From positions 1-44,847 of the forward strand of contig CAJUAS010000009.1 of NCBI GenBank assembly GCA_910584395.1: 44,847 nucleotides of DNA. The letters are read 5' to 3'. How positions within the stretch are numbered: position 1 is the first letter of the stretch; the number at the start of each line of letters is the position of its first letter. Below the pieces are notes generated by a model. It had not been told where the DNA came from and ran no database searches. It saw only the letters and a program-made list of their open reading frames with translations. Origin of the DNA: an uncultured Oscillospiraceae bacterium (GTDB lineage Bacteria > Bacillota > Clostridia > Oscillospirales > Oscillospiraceae). The translations under genes were made by a program, and so were the position numbers. Below, in pieces: positions 1 to 7,337 of the stretch.

Positions 1-595
1 GCTGGGGGCCGTCCAGGATCATCTGGTCGCCGGTGTAGGCGTGGACGGTGGTCATAATGCCGCTCTCAATGCCGGCCAGGTCGTTGAGGGCCTTGGCCAT
101 GGGAGCGAGACAGTTGGTGGTGCAGGAGGCGGCGGAGATGACGGTGTCCTCGGGCTTCAGCTCGGTGTGGTTGACGCCAAAGACAATGGTGGGCAGGTCA
201 TTGCCGGCGGGGGCGGAGATAACGACCTTGCGGGCGCCAGCATTGATATGGGCCTGAGCCTTCTCCTTGGAGGTGTAGAAGCCAGTGCACTCCAGCACCA
301 CGTCCACGCCCAGCTTGCCCCAGGGGCACTGGCTGGCGTCGGCCAGCTTGTAGATGGTGATCTTCTTGCCGTCCACCACGATATAGTTGTCCTCGCCCTC
401 ACCCTCGTTGTAGGTGACGGTGTGGTTGCGGGCATAGTTACCCTGGGCGGTATCGTACTTCAGCAGATGGGCCAGCATCTTGGAGCTGGTCAAATCGTTG
501 ATCGCGACGATCTCATACCCCTCAGCGCCAAACATCTGGCGGAAAGCCAGACGGCCAATCCGGCCGAAGCCATTAATTGCTACTTTGATGCTCAT
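1..595 (-). CDS. gapA: Glyceraldehyde-3-phosphate dehydrogenase, 5' part (runs off the left edge)
   Basis: Glycolytic enzyme converting glyceraldehyde-3-phosphate, phosphate and NAD to 1,3-bisphosphoglycerate in the cytoplasm. The first 198 codons are visible. They show the Rossmann start MSIKVAINGFGRIGRLAFRQ and the active-site stretch SCTTN, with the nucleophilic Cys at residue 158. The ATG is preceded by AAAGGAG at a normal distance. The rest of the catalytic domain lies outside the window. A TATGAT at 647-652 could be its -10 box, but no convincing -35 accompanies it. The gene is divergent from the kinase-like gene at 875. The family call is certain; whether the enzyme prefers NAD or NADP cannot be seen. 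Confidence 0.97.
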   Translation of the reverse strand, partial: MSIKVAINGFGRIGRLAFRQMFGAEGYEIVAINDLTSSKMLAHLLKYDTAQGNYARNHTVTYNEGEGEDNYIVVDGKKITIYKLADASQCPWGKLGVDVVLECTGFYTSKEKAQAHINAGARKVVISAPAGNDLPTIVFGVNHTELKPEDTVISAASCTTNCLAPMAKALNDLAGIESGIMTTVHAYTGDQMILDGPQ

Positions 596-782
596 TGTTC
601 CATTACTCCTTTTCAAAATCGGTATAGGTAGGACTTTTGCACAGTCATCATAGCACATTTTGACCCGTTTGAAAAGACTTTCCTTTGTGCGGTTTTCAAC
701 AAAATTGCCCTTGAGATTCCGTCACATTTGTATAATTTTTCTTTTGCCACCACTTTTTTCGACGACTTTCGCGTTTTTCGAC

Positions 783-811
783 TTGAATCGCGCCCCAAAA
801 CTTGGTATAGT
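783..811 (+). promoter_or_regulatory. Sigma-A type promoter for the kinase-like gene
   Basis: TTGAAT (783-788), a 17-base spacer and TATAGT (806-811) match the vegetative promoter consensus closely. They lie about 65 bases before the proposed start at 875. This is a pattern match, not a mapped start. Confidence 0.6.
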
Positions 812-874
812 AGCAGAAACGATTCCTGTGACATACTATCTTAACACACGCCGTTTTTTCAGGAGGTGACCACT

Positions 875-1906
875 GTGGACGCGCCGCAATTCCATTCCAA
901 CTACGATTCTTTTCCTGATCCGCTTCTGCTTCAAATGGCCGACGGTCAGTGGCTCACCAATCCCGCAGCGGACGCCCTTTGCCTCTCTCAGACCGATCTG
1001 GAGCAGTTGGCCGCGTGGGACGGCAGCTCCTCTGTCTGGCTGGCCGGGCAGTTTTTCTACATTCAGGGCCACCGCACCGCCGAGGGACTGTTTTTACTCC
1101 TCTGCTCCGACGCTTTTCTCTCCTCGGCCGCTGCGAACCTGTCCAGCCAACTGCGCCAACGTCTATCGCAGGCGTTTGGCGGTCTTTCCACTTTGAATGA
1201 CCGGCTTCCCGGCGATGCCCCAGAGCTGAAGGAAGACCTCTCCGTAGTCAACCGCGCCCTGTTTCAGATCTTCCGTATTGTCACCGAGCTGGATAGCTGC
1301 GCGGAGACTGAGCTTCTCTCTCACAAGGTCTGCGTTGACCTCTCCGAGTGGCTTTGCCATTTGAAAGATGAGCTGGGGCACTGGTGTTCCGGCGACGGCC
1401 ACATTACGCTCCATGTGGAATTTCCGAATGCACCCCTCTACACCATGGCCGACCCCCGTCTGCTGGATTGCATGGTGACTCATCTGGTTTCCAACGCCAT
1501 CAAGGCCGCCCCTGACGGCAAGGCCGATCTGACTCTCGCCCTCAAAAAGCAGGGGGAGCAGGCTGTGTTGACTGTCGGCGGCAGCGGTCTCTTCTTCTCC
1601 CCCACTGCGCTCACCGACCCCCTCTGGAATCAACCCGCCCGTCTTTTGCCCGGACGCGGACTTGGTTTGGGCCTGCCCATTGCCCAGCGCATTGCCGCGC
1701 TTCACGACGGTGCGTTGATGATCGTGCCCACCAAAGAAGGCTCTCAAGCGGTCTTTTCCCTTCCCTTGTCTGTTCCGCCCGAAGGCTACTTGGCCTCCCC
1801 TGCGCCCCGTGTTGAACCCACCGGTGGGTTTTCTCTGGTGCGTATTATTTTGTCCGACGCCCTGCCTCCCTCCGCCTTCCATCCCGACTTCCCCGACTTC
1901 ACCTGA
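875..1906 (+). CDS. Degenerate sensor-histidine-kinase-like protein (GHKL ATPase domain)
   Basis: A 343-residue soluble protein resembling a cytoplasmic sensor kinase. It has a PAS-like N-terminus (about 15-75), a helical dimerisation-like region (about 85-140) and a GHKL ATPase-like domain (about 180-300). The N-box is HLVSNAIKAA from residue 203 and the G2 box is GRGLGLGLP from residue 260. Two key residues appear to be missing. No phosphoacceptor His is seen in the helix around 88-110, and the G1 box reads VGGSG where DxGxG is expected. It may therefore be a pseudokinase. The GTG at 875 is chosen because AGGAGG (861-866) lies 8 bases upstream; the earlier GTG at 866 falls inside that ribosome-binding site. 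No response regulator gene is adjacent. Its partner is unknown. Confidence 0.75.
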   Translation: MDAPQFHSNYDSFPDPLLLQMADGQWLTNPAADALCLSQTDLEQLAAWDGSSSVWLAGQFFYIQGHRTAEGLFLLLCSDAFLSSAAANLSSQLRQRLSQAFGGLSTLNDRLPGDAPELKEDLSVVNRALFQIFRIVTELDSCAETELLSHKVCVDLSEWLCHLKDELGHWCSGDGHITLHVEFPNAPLYTMADPRLLDCMVTHLVSNAIKAAPDGKADLTLALKKQGEQAVLTVGGSGLFFSPTALTDPLWNQPARLLPGRGLGLGLPIAQRIAALHDGALMIVPTKEGSQAVFSLPLSVPPEGYLASPAPRVEPTGGFSLVRIILSDALPPSAFHPDFPDFT

Positions 1907-1922
1907 ACAGATACGGTCAAAA

Positions 1923-1954
1923 AAAGCGTCTGCCGGATATCCGGCAGACGCTTT
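1923..1954 (-). terminator. Perfect-palindrome terminator between convergent genes
   Basis: A 32-base perfect inverted repeat with arms built on AAAGCGTCTGCCGGAT. It is followed on the minus strand by a run of T (A run 1918-1922 on plus), so it should end the LCP gene. Because it is symmetric it could also stop the plus-strand kinase-like gene. Confidence 0.9.
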
Positions 1955-1969
1955 GTCACATCTAAAGCC

Positions 1970-3034
1970 TTATGGCGCTTGGAAGATGTTCGTATCCTCC
2001 AACGTCAGATCCTCAGTATACGGATTCAGCCCGCTTTGGTTGATAATGTCCAGCACCTGCTGAGGGTACAGCTCATAGTAATATGGGATGCCCTTGTAGG
2101 TCACCTGTCCGTCTCCCGGCAGAGTGTTCATGGAAATGCCGCTGGAGGTGTCCAGCTCCAGCGCCGCCAGTCCAAAGTAGGCCAGATTGCCCACAGTCAA
2201 GTCGGTTTTGACGTTTTTGGCAAAAATATCCGCAAAACTGTTGATCTTGGACACACTGTTCCACGAGATCAGCTTTTTGGCCAACGCCTTTAAAAACTTC
2301 TGCTGGGTCTCGATACGGCCGATATCCGCGTTGGCATAGCCGGAGCGGAAGCGCACCAACTGCAGCGCTTTCTCCCCGTCCAAATGCTGCATTCCTTTCT
2401 TCAAGTGGATGTGCAGGTTTTGAGTTGGGTCGTCGTAGTTCATGTTGACGGGCACTTCAAAGTCCACTCCGCCTACTGCGTCCACCAGCGCCTTAAAGCC
2501 CCGCAGATTCACGGTAATATAGTGATCTACCGGAAAGCCCAGAATGGAGGAGACCTCCTTCTGCACCTCTTCAATGCCGCCCACACTGTAAGCAGCATTG
2601 ATCTTCTTGATGGTGCGGGGCACGTCCACCAAAGTATCCCGCGGGATAGAAACCACGCTGACGTGTTTTTCCTTTACGTCAAAGGTCACCACCATGATAG
2701 TGTCCGTATTGCCGTTTCCGTCATCCATTCCCATCACCAAAAAGGTGTAGCAGTCCTCTTTCCGCGTCTTTGTCTCCACTGCCGGCACAGTGGTGGGCTC
2801 ACCTTGGCTTTCATCCTCCTCTGTGTTCGGGTCATCGGTGGGCTGAACCGTCACCAGTGTCTGCGTCGGTTCAGGCGGCTTGGGCTTGGGCGGTTTGGCC
2901 CACGATTTCAGGCCGATATAACACCCCACCACAATGGCGGACAGCACAAAGACGATCCAGTACAGCACCTTTCCCACTCGCAACGCCATCGACGGCGTCC
3001 GCCTCACAGGCCGCTGCTCCCGTGCTCCTGTCAT
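1970..3034 (-). CDS. LytR-CpsA-Psr (LCP) family cell-wall polymer ligase
   Basis: LCP enzymes move teichoic acid or capsule-like polymers from a lipid carrier to peptidoglycan on the outer face of the membrane. The 354-residue protein has a short cytoplasmic N-terminus and one membrane helix near residues 20-43. A Pro/Thr/Glu-rich linker (about 46-90) is followed by the LCP domain. Domain landmarks are DTIMVVTFD, SIPRDTLVDVP, KINAAYSVGG and the arginine-rich LVRFRSGYANADIGRIETQQ, which carries the residues that bind the polyprenyl pyrophosphate. The gene stands alone, with its own promoter (3090-3118) and terminator (1923-1954). The polymer it attaches cannot be told from sequence. Confidence 0.93.
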   Translation of the reverse strand: MTGAREQRPVRRTPSMALRVGKVLYWIVFVLSAIVVGCYIGLKSWAKPPKPKPPEPTQTLVTVQPTDDPNTEEDESQGEPTTVPAVETKTRKEDCYTFLVMGMDDGNGNTDTIMVVTFDVKEKHVSVVSIPRDTLVDVPRTIKKINAAYSVGGIEEVQKEVSSILGFPVDHYITVNLRGFKALVDAVGGVDFEVPVNMNYDDPTQNLHIHLKKGMQHLDGEKALQLVRFRSGYANADIGRIETQQKFLKALAKKLISWNSVSKINSFADIFAKNVKTDLTVGNLAYFGLAALELDTSSGISMNTLPGDGQVTYKGIPYYYELYPQQVLDIINQSGLNPYTEDLTLEDTNIFQAP

Positions 3035-3089
3035 GTCCTGTCCCCCCTGTCTCTATGTGGGTTTTGGTCAAATTTTGCCGTGCCTTGGT

Positions 3090-3118
3090 AGTATACCGCG
3101 AACCGCATCAAAAGGCAA
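3090..3118 (-). promoter_or_regulatory. Sigma-A type promoter for the LCP gene
   Basis: On the minus strand, TTGCCT (3113-3118), a 17-base spacer and TATACT (3090-3095) lie about 55 bases before the LCP start. The fit to consensus is good in both boxes and the spacing. Confidence 0.65.
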
Positions 3119-3161
3119 CAAAAAAGCGGTTACGTTTTCTTACAATTTTCTGAATTTTTTG

Positions 3162-4034
3162 TTACCCCGGCAGAAGTCCTTTCAGCTCCGTCTTTGTAAA
3201 GTGGTATACCTTGTCGCAGAATTGGCAGATCAGGTCTGCCTCCCCCTGCTCTTCGATCAGCTCCTGCAGGTCTTTTGCACCCATGCTCCGCAGGGCGCGT
3301 TCCATGCGTTCCCTGCTGCAATAGCAGCGGTACTCCACCGGCGTGCGCTCCACGATCTCCAGTTCAAAGCCTCCCAGAGCGGTACGCAGCATCCCTTCGC
3401 TGTCCATCCCGGCATCCATGGAGGAGGTCAATGCTCCCAATTGCGCCACCCCCGCCTCAATGGCCTCGATCTCCCCATCGGTCGCTCCGGGCAAAAGCTG
3501 AATGAGATACCCGCCCGCTTGGGCGACAGAGCAATCCTTATCCACCAGCACCCCCAGCGCACAGGCAGAGGGGATCTGTTCACTGACGGCAAAATAAGAG
3601 GTGATGTCCTCGGCGATCTCCCCGGACACCAGCGGCACCGTTCCCACATAGGGTTCTTTCAGCCCAATGTCCTTAATGACGGTCAGCGTGCCGTCTTCCC
3701 CTACGCCAGAGCCCACATCCAGCTTTCCCGGCGCTTTCAGAGGCAGCTCCACGCTTCCGTCGGTGAGATATCCGCGGGCGTTGCCCAGATGGTCGGCCAC
3801 CGCCATCACCGTTCCCAGCGGCCCGCCGCCCTTAAAGGTCAGCGTCACCGCGCCGTGCTCCTCCTTGAGCTGGCAGCCCATCATGGAAGCCGCCATCAGC
3901 GCACGGCCCAAAGCCGCCGTGCCCAGCGGCAGCAGCTTATGAATATTTCTGGCCCGCTCCACCATGTCCTTGGCTGTAATGGCCACTGCCTTGACGTGCG
4001 CGTCCTTTGCCAATACGCGGATCAACTCGTCCAT
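3162..4034 (-). CDS. hslO: Redox-regulated holdase chaperone Hsp33
   Basis: Hsp33 holds unfolding proteins during oxidative stress. It is kept inactive by zinc on four cysteines and switched on when these form disulfides. The 290-residue protein has the full family length. It carries the zinc centre as CYC (Cys237, Cys239) and CQFC (Cys270, Cys273) at the C-terminus, after the N-terminal folded domain with FKGGGPLGT near residue 67. It follows the methyltransferase gene with no gap (stop and start codons are adjacent), so it is the last gene of the yerC operon. All four switch cysteines are present, so normal redox control is expected. Confidence 0.96.
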   Translation of the reverse strand: MDELIRVLAKDAHVKAVAITAKDMVERARNIHKLLPLGTAALGRALMAASMMGCQLKEEHGAVTLTFKGGGPLGTVMAVADHLGNARGYLTDGSVELPLKAPGKLDVGSGVGEDGTLTVIKDIGLKEPYVGTVPLVSGEIAEDITSYFAVSEQIPSACALGVLVDKDCSVAQAGGYLIQLLPGATDGEIEAIEAGVAQLGALTSSMDAGMDSEGMLRTALGGFELEIVERTPVEYRCYCSRERMERALRSMGAKDLQELIEEQGEADLICQFCDKVYHFTKTELKGLLPG

Positions 4035-4784
4035 TTACTTCTCCTCCTTGCGGGCAAAGAAAAATACCCGGTCATCCCCCGGTTTCAAGGGGCGTTTCTT
4101 TCCAGCGCCATAGCGCTGAATGACCCGAAAACCTGCTTGGGACAGCATTTGTGTCAGCTCCTCCACGGTGTAGGCATACTCCTCATGTACCTCCTGCCCA
4201 CGCCGCCACAGTTCCCCTTCCCGGCGGAAAATATCCATATAGTAGGCGCAGATCCGCCGCTTGGCAGAAAACTCCCCCTGCCACATACAGCAGGTGTCCT
4301 CGTCCTCATCGCAGAACATCTGACCGTCCATGCCCGCCAGCGCCTCCGGTGTGCGCGCGTCAAACAAAAACACGCCCCCCGGCGACAAAAAGAGGTGTAC
4401 CCGCTGAAAAGCCCGCCGCAGCTGGGCGGGCTTTGTCACATAGTTTACGCTGTCCAGACAGCACACGCAGGCATCTACGGTGTCATAGAGATCCAGCCTG
4501 TCCATCGGTTGGTTCAGGAACATGGGCAACTCTCCTGCAAAGCCCTCCGGGGCTTTTTCCTGCGCCCGCGCCAACATTTCCGGAGACAGGTCAACTCCAA
4601 TCGTCTCGTAGCCCCGCTCTGCCAACAGCCACGTCAGCGTCCCCGTGCCGCAGGCCAGATCCAGCACTGTTCTCACCGGGCGGCGGGCCTTGGAAAACCA
4701 GCTCTCTAAATAGTCGGCAAGTCCTCCGTAGTCTACATCACGGGTCAGAGCATCGTAGCTTCCCGCCAAAAAGGAGTAGGTCAT
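4035..4784 (-). CDS. Class I SAM-dependent methyltransferase
   Basis: A 249-residue methyltransferase with the SAM-binding motif I VLDLACGTGTLTWLL and the acidic motif IGVDLSPEML. The substrate is unknown; small-molecule (UbiE/COQ5-like) and protein substrates are both possible. The ATG at 4784 is chosen over a start 8 codons upstream because GGAGAAGGA sits at proper distance. It also gives a 4-base ATGA overlap with yerC, which implies coupled translation. The operon is yerC, this gene, then hslO. Cysteines are unusually frequent (VDACVCCLDS and DTCCMW), but no metal motif is clear. Confidence 0.85.
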   Translation of the reverse strand: MTYSFLAGSYDALTRDVDYGGLADYLESWFSKARRPVRTVLDLACGTGTLTWLLAERGYETIGVDLSPEMLARAQEKAPEGFAGELPMFLNQPMDRLDLYDTVDACVCCLDSVNYVTKPAQLRRAFQRVHLFLSPGGVFLFDARTPEALAGMDGQMFCDEDEDTCCMWQGEFSAKRRICAYYMDIFRREGELWRRGQEVHEEYAYTVEELTQMLSQAGFRVIQRYGAGKKRPLKPGDDRVFFFARKEEK

Positions 4785-5095
4785 TGCGCGTCCTTCTCCT
4801 TCTCCCAAAGGGAGCGAATCCGGGGCAACACCTGCTGATACCCGTCCGAGCCATAATGGAGCGCCCGGTTTACCCGGCTGATGGTGGCGGACGACGCGCC
4901 GGTGCGCTCCAGAATGTCGTTGTAGATCATTCCCTCGTCCAACAGCAGGGCCACCTCAAACCGCTGCTCCATGGCCTTCAGCTCCGCCACGGTGCAAAGA
5001 TCCTGAAAAAAGCGTTTGCATTCCTCCACGTTCTCCAATGCTAAAATCGTTTTGTAGAGAATGTCGCTATGCTCCTTGCGTTCGTTCTTCGTCAC
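4781..5095 (-). CDS. yerC: YerC/YecD family TrpR-like DNA-binding protein
   Basis: A 104-residue protein of the TrpR-related YerC/YecD family. The second half contains a helix-turn-helix, IYNDILERTGASSATISRVN (about 57-76), preceded by a TrpR-like helical part with CTVAELKAMEQRFEVALLL. The family regulator's targets are unknown; tryptophan binding has not been shown for this branch. It starts with GTG (5093-5095) behind GGAGG, and its stop overlaps the next start by 4 bases. A promoter lies at 5145-5173, back to back with the fhs promoter. Confidence 0.9.
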   Translation of the reverse strand: MTKNERKEHSDILYKTILALENVEECKRFFQDLCTVAELKAMEQRFEVALLLDEGMIYNDILERTGASSATISRVNRALHYGSDGYQQVLPRIRSLWEKEKDAQ

Positions 5096-5144
5096 AGTAG
5101 AAACCTCCTTTGGTCGATTCGCGGCCAGCAGTTATCTGTCTGCT

Positions 5145-5173
5145 ATTTTAACGCAATAAAGCATGAAAGTAAA
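5145..5173 (-). promoter_or_regulatory. Sigma-A type promoter for the yerC operon
   Basis: On the minus strand, TTTACT (5168-5173), a 17-base spacer and TAAAAT (5145-5150). It sits about 50 bases before the yerC start and diverges from the fhs promoter. Confidence 0.55.
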
Positions 5174-5201
5174 TACCCTTGTGCAAATTTTTCCCTGCGC
5201 C

Positions 5202-5231
5202 TTGACAGCGAGCCGTCTGGTATGGTACAAA
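5202..5231 (+). promoter_or_regulatory. Promoter of the fhs riboswitch transcript
   Basis: A perfect -35 TTGACA (5202-5207) is followed after 18 bases by a weak -10 TACAAA (5226-5231). Transcription would start a few bases before the first riboswitch helix at 5238, as expected for a leader-controlled gene. Confidence 0.55.
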
Positions 5232-5237
5232 TAGAGT

Positions 5238-5304
5238 GTTGTATGACTGACGGAAGTGGGGATACCACATGGAGTACAACCGTTGAATTGCCGACCGTCT
5301 GGGC
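5238..5304 (+). promoter_or_regulatory. ZTP riboswitch (pfl motif) upstream of fhs
   Basis: The ZTP riboswitch senses the purine intermediate AICAR phosphate or triphosphate (ZMP/ZTP), which builds up when 10-formyl-THF is short. Helix P1 is GTTGTA (5238-5243) with TACAAC (5275-5280). The conserved core ACTGACGGAA runs into a GTGG...CCAC hairpin. After a short linker comes the conserved 3' element CCGTCTGGGC (5295-5304). GACGG (5249-5253) can pair with CCGTC (5295-5299), which reproduces the pseudoknot with a compensatory change from the usual GGCG/CGCC. fhs is a known target class of this motif. Confidence 0.9.
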
Positions 5305-5331
5305 GCGCTGCTGGGAAAGTAGCGCTTTTTT
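5305..5331 (+). terminator. Riboswitch-controlled terminator (expression platform)
   Basis: GCGCTGC (5305-5311) pairs with GTAGCGC (5319-5325, one G-U), followed by TTTTTTG. The left arm directly abuts the ZTP 3' element, so ligand-stabilised P3 and pseudoknot would compete with the terminator. The inferred logic is ligand bound, terminator disrupted, fhs on. Confidence 0.85.
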
Positions 5332-5355
5332 GTTGCCCTTGAAAGGAGTTTACCC

Positions 5356-7023
5356 ATGAAAACAGACATTGAAATCGCCCAGTCCTGCACCATGCGCCCC
5401 ATTACCGACATTGCCGCCACCGCCGGAGTAGACCGCAAATATTTGGAGCTTTACGGCAACTATAAGGCCAAGGTGGACTTTTCCCTGCTGCGGGAAAACA
5501 CCAAGCCCAACGGCAAGCTGATTTTGGTCACCGCCATCAACCCCACTCCCGCCGGCGAGGGCAAGACCACCACCTCGGTGGGTCTGGCCGACGGCCTGCG
5601 TCAGCTGGGTAAAAACGCTGTTCTCGCCCTGCGCGAGCCGTCTCTCGGCCCGGTGTTCGGCGTCAAGGGCGGCGCAGCCGGCGGCGGCTACGCCCAAGTC
5701 GTTCCCATGGAGGACATCAACCTCCACTTCACCGGCGACTTCCACGCCATCGGCGCGGCCAACAATCTGCTGGCCGCCATGCTGGACAACCACATCCAAC
5801 AGGGCAACGCCCTCAACATCGATGTGAAGCAGATCACATGGAAGCGCTGTGTGGACATGAATGACCGCCAGCTTCGCCACATCATCGACGGTCTGGGCGG
5901 CAAAGTTCAGGGCGTTCCCCGGGAGGACGGCTTCGATATCACGGTGGCTTCCGAGGTCATGGCAGTCCTTTGCCTGAGCAGCGACATTCTCGATCTGAAA
6001 GCCCGTCTGGGCCGCATCATTGTCGGCTATACCTTTGACGGCAAGCCTGTCACTGCCCACGATCTAAAGGCTGAGGGGGCGATGGCGGCGCTTTTGAAGG
6101 ATGCCCTCAAGCCCAATCTGGTGCAGACGCTGGAGGGCACGCCCGCTTTTATCCACGGCGGGCCGTTTGCCAATATCGCTCACGGCTGCAACTCCGTCAC
6201 CGCCACCCGCATGGCCTTGGCCTTGGGAGATTACTGCGTCACCGAAGCGGGCTTCGGCGCAGATCTGGGCGCAGAAAAGTTTCTGGACATCAAGTGCCGC
6301 ATGGCGGGTCTCACCCCCGACGCGGTGGTCATTGTCGCCACGGTTCGCGCCTTAAAGCACCACGGCGGCGTGGCCAAGGCCGACCTCAACAACGAGGATC
6401 TGGGCGCACTGGAAAAGGGCCTTCCCAACCTTCTGCGCCATGTGGACAACATTAAAAACGTCTATGGTCTCCCTTGCGTGGTTGCCATCAACGCCTTCCC
6501 CACCGACACCAAGGCCGAGCTTGACTTGGTGGAGGCCAAATGCCGGGAGCTGGGGGTCAACGTGGCGCTCAGCGAAGTGTGGGCCAAGGGCGGTGAAGGC
6601 GGCAAGGCGCTGGCGGAGGAGGTCGTCCGTCTCTGTGAGACCGAGGGCAAATTCCGCTTCTCCTACAACACCGCTGACTCCATCGAACAAAAGCTGAGCG
6701 ACATCGTGACAAACGTCTACCGGGGCAGCGGCGTCTCTCTCACTCCCGCGGCAAAAAAGCAGGCCGCCGAGCTGGAAGCTCTGGGCTTTGGCGGTATGCC
6801 CATCTGCATGGCAAAGACCCAGTATTCCTTCTCCGACGACCCCGCTCTGTTGGGCGCACCGGAGGGCTTTACTGTCACCGTCCGCAACCTGAAGGTCTGC
6901 GCCGGAGCGGGCTTCATCGTGGCCCTCACCGGCGACATTATGACCATGCCCGGCCTGCCCAAAGTCCCCGCCGCCGAAAAGATCGACGTAGACGAACACG
7001 GCAGGATCACCGGGTTGTTTTAA
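5356..7023 (+). CDS. fhs: Formate-tetrahydrofolate ligase
   Basis: Makes 10-formyl-THF from formate, THF and ATP. This feeds purine synthesis and initiator formyl-Met-tRNA, the latter made by Fmt at 18828-19742. The 555-residue length is typical of the family. It has the P-loop TPAGEGKTTT (64-73) and the signature EPSLGPVFGVKGGAAGGGYA followed by HFTGDFHAI. AAAGGAG lies just before the ATG. The gene is transcribed alone, with the ZTP riboswitch in front and a strong terminator at 7038-7076. Other Wood-Ljungdahl genes are not present in the window. Confidence 0.98.
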   Translation: MKTDIEIAQSCTMRPITDIAATAGVDRKYLELYGNYKAKVDFSLLRENTKPNGKLILVTAINPTPAGEGKTTTSVGLADGLRQLGKNAVLALREPSLGPVFGVKGGAAGGGYAQVVPMEDINLHFTGDFHAIGAANNLLAAMLDNHIQQGNALNIDVKQITWKRCVDMNDRQLRHIIDGLGGKVQGVPREDGFDITVASEVMAVLCLSSDILDLKARLGRIIVGYTFDGKPVTAHDLKAEGAMAALLKDALKPNLVQTLEGTPAFIHGGPFANIAHGCNSVTATRMALALGDYCVTEAGFGADLGAEKFLDIKCRMAGLTPDAVVIVATVRALKHHGGVAKADLNNEDLGALEKGLPNLLRHVDNIKNVYGLPCVVAINAFPTDTKAELDLVEAKCRELGVNVALSEVWAKGGEGGKALAEEVVRLCETEGKFRFSYNTADSIEQKLSDIVTNVYRGSGVSLTPAAKKQAAELEALGFGGMPICMAKTQYSFSDDPALLGAPEGFTVTVRNLKVCAGAGFIVALTGDIMTMPGLPKVPAAEKIDVDEHGRITGLF

Positions 7024-7037
7024 GTTTTAGCTGTAAC

Positions 7038-7076
7038 AAAAGGACACGGTATCCGTTTTGGTTGCCGTGTCCTTTT
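7038..7076 (+). terminator. Intrinsic terminator of fhs
   Basis: AAAAGGACACGG (7038-7049) pairs perfectly with CCGTGTCCTTTT (7065-7076), and T-rich sequence follows. Confidence 0.9.
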
Positions 7077-7080
7077 CTTT

Positions 7081-7110
7081 TTGCACTTTTTTCTTCAGAA
7101 TAGCTATATT
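7081..7110 (+). promoter_or_regulatory. Promoter of the small DUF6774-like gene
   Basis: TTGCAC (7081-7086), an 18-base spacer and TATATT (7105-7110). This would leave a leader of only about 14 bases before the start codon at 7131, enough to hold the GGGGGTG ribosome-binding site. Confidence 0.5.
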
Positions 7111-7130
7111 GGTTCTATGGGGGTGTTTTA

Positions 7131-7337
7131 ATGGGAGAGTGTCTCACGCCGGAAAATATTCTGTTTCTTGCCGCGGCGGCCTCCGCCCGGCTGGCCCACG
7201 GAGGGACTGCGGAGGATTTGGGCCTCCTTGCCGCTTTTTTCACCGTTATCGGAGACAATCTGGCCCTTTTAGCCCTCTGCGCACCCTCTTGCGAGGACAG
7301 AGATCGGGACAGCGACCGTTCACCCTTCGACGAATGA
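7131..7337 (+). CDS. Small helical protein, DUF6774-like
   Basis: A 68-residue protein beginning MGECLTPENILFLAAAASAR. It has a hydrophobic helical middle including LLAAFFTVIGDNLALLAL and an acidic, arginine-rich tail. The spacing and the LLAAFF...LGD-like core recall the small DUF6774 proteins common in gut clostridia; this is a recollection, not a search. The function is unknown. It has a promoter and a ribosome-binding site of its own. Its last 18 bases overlap the 3' end of the convergent patatin gene, so the two transcripts are complementary there. Confidence 0.7.
   Translation: MGECLTPENILFLAAAASARLAHGGTAEDLGLLAAFFTVIGDNLALLALCAPSCEDRDRDSDRSPFDE

Noticed and set aside
613..834. Small open frames in the gapA / kinase-like intergenic region
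   Set aside because: They cover promoter sequence, have no ribosome-binding site and show no coding bias.
2934..4709. A 591-codon plus-strand open frame opposite hslO and the methyltransferase gene
   Set aside because: It lies entirely antisense to two well-recognised genes and has no domain I recognise. Its low-complexity His/Arg/Gln/Leu composition is typical of the complement of GC-rich coding DNA.
5350..6060. A minus-strand open frame of 236 codons opposite fhs
   Set aside because: Opposite a certain gene and it would read through the fhs start region; no SD and a repetitive Val/Ala/Gly composition.
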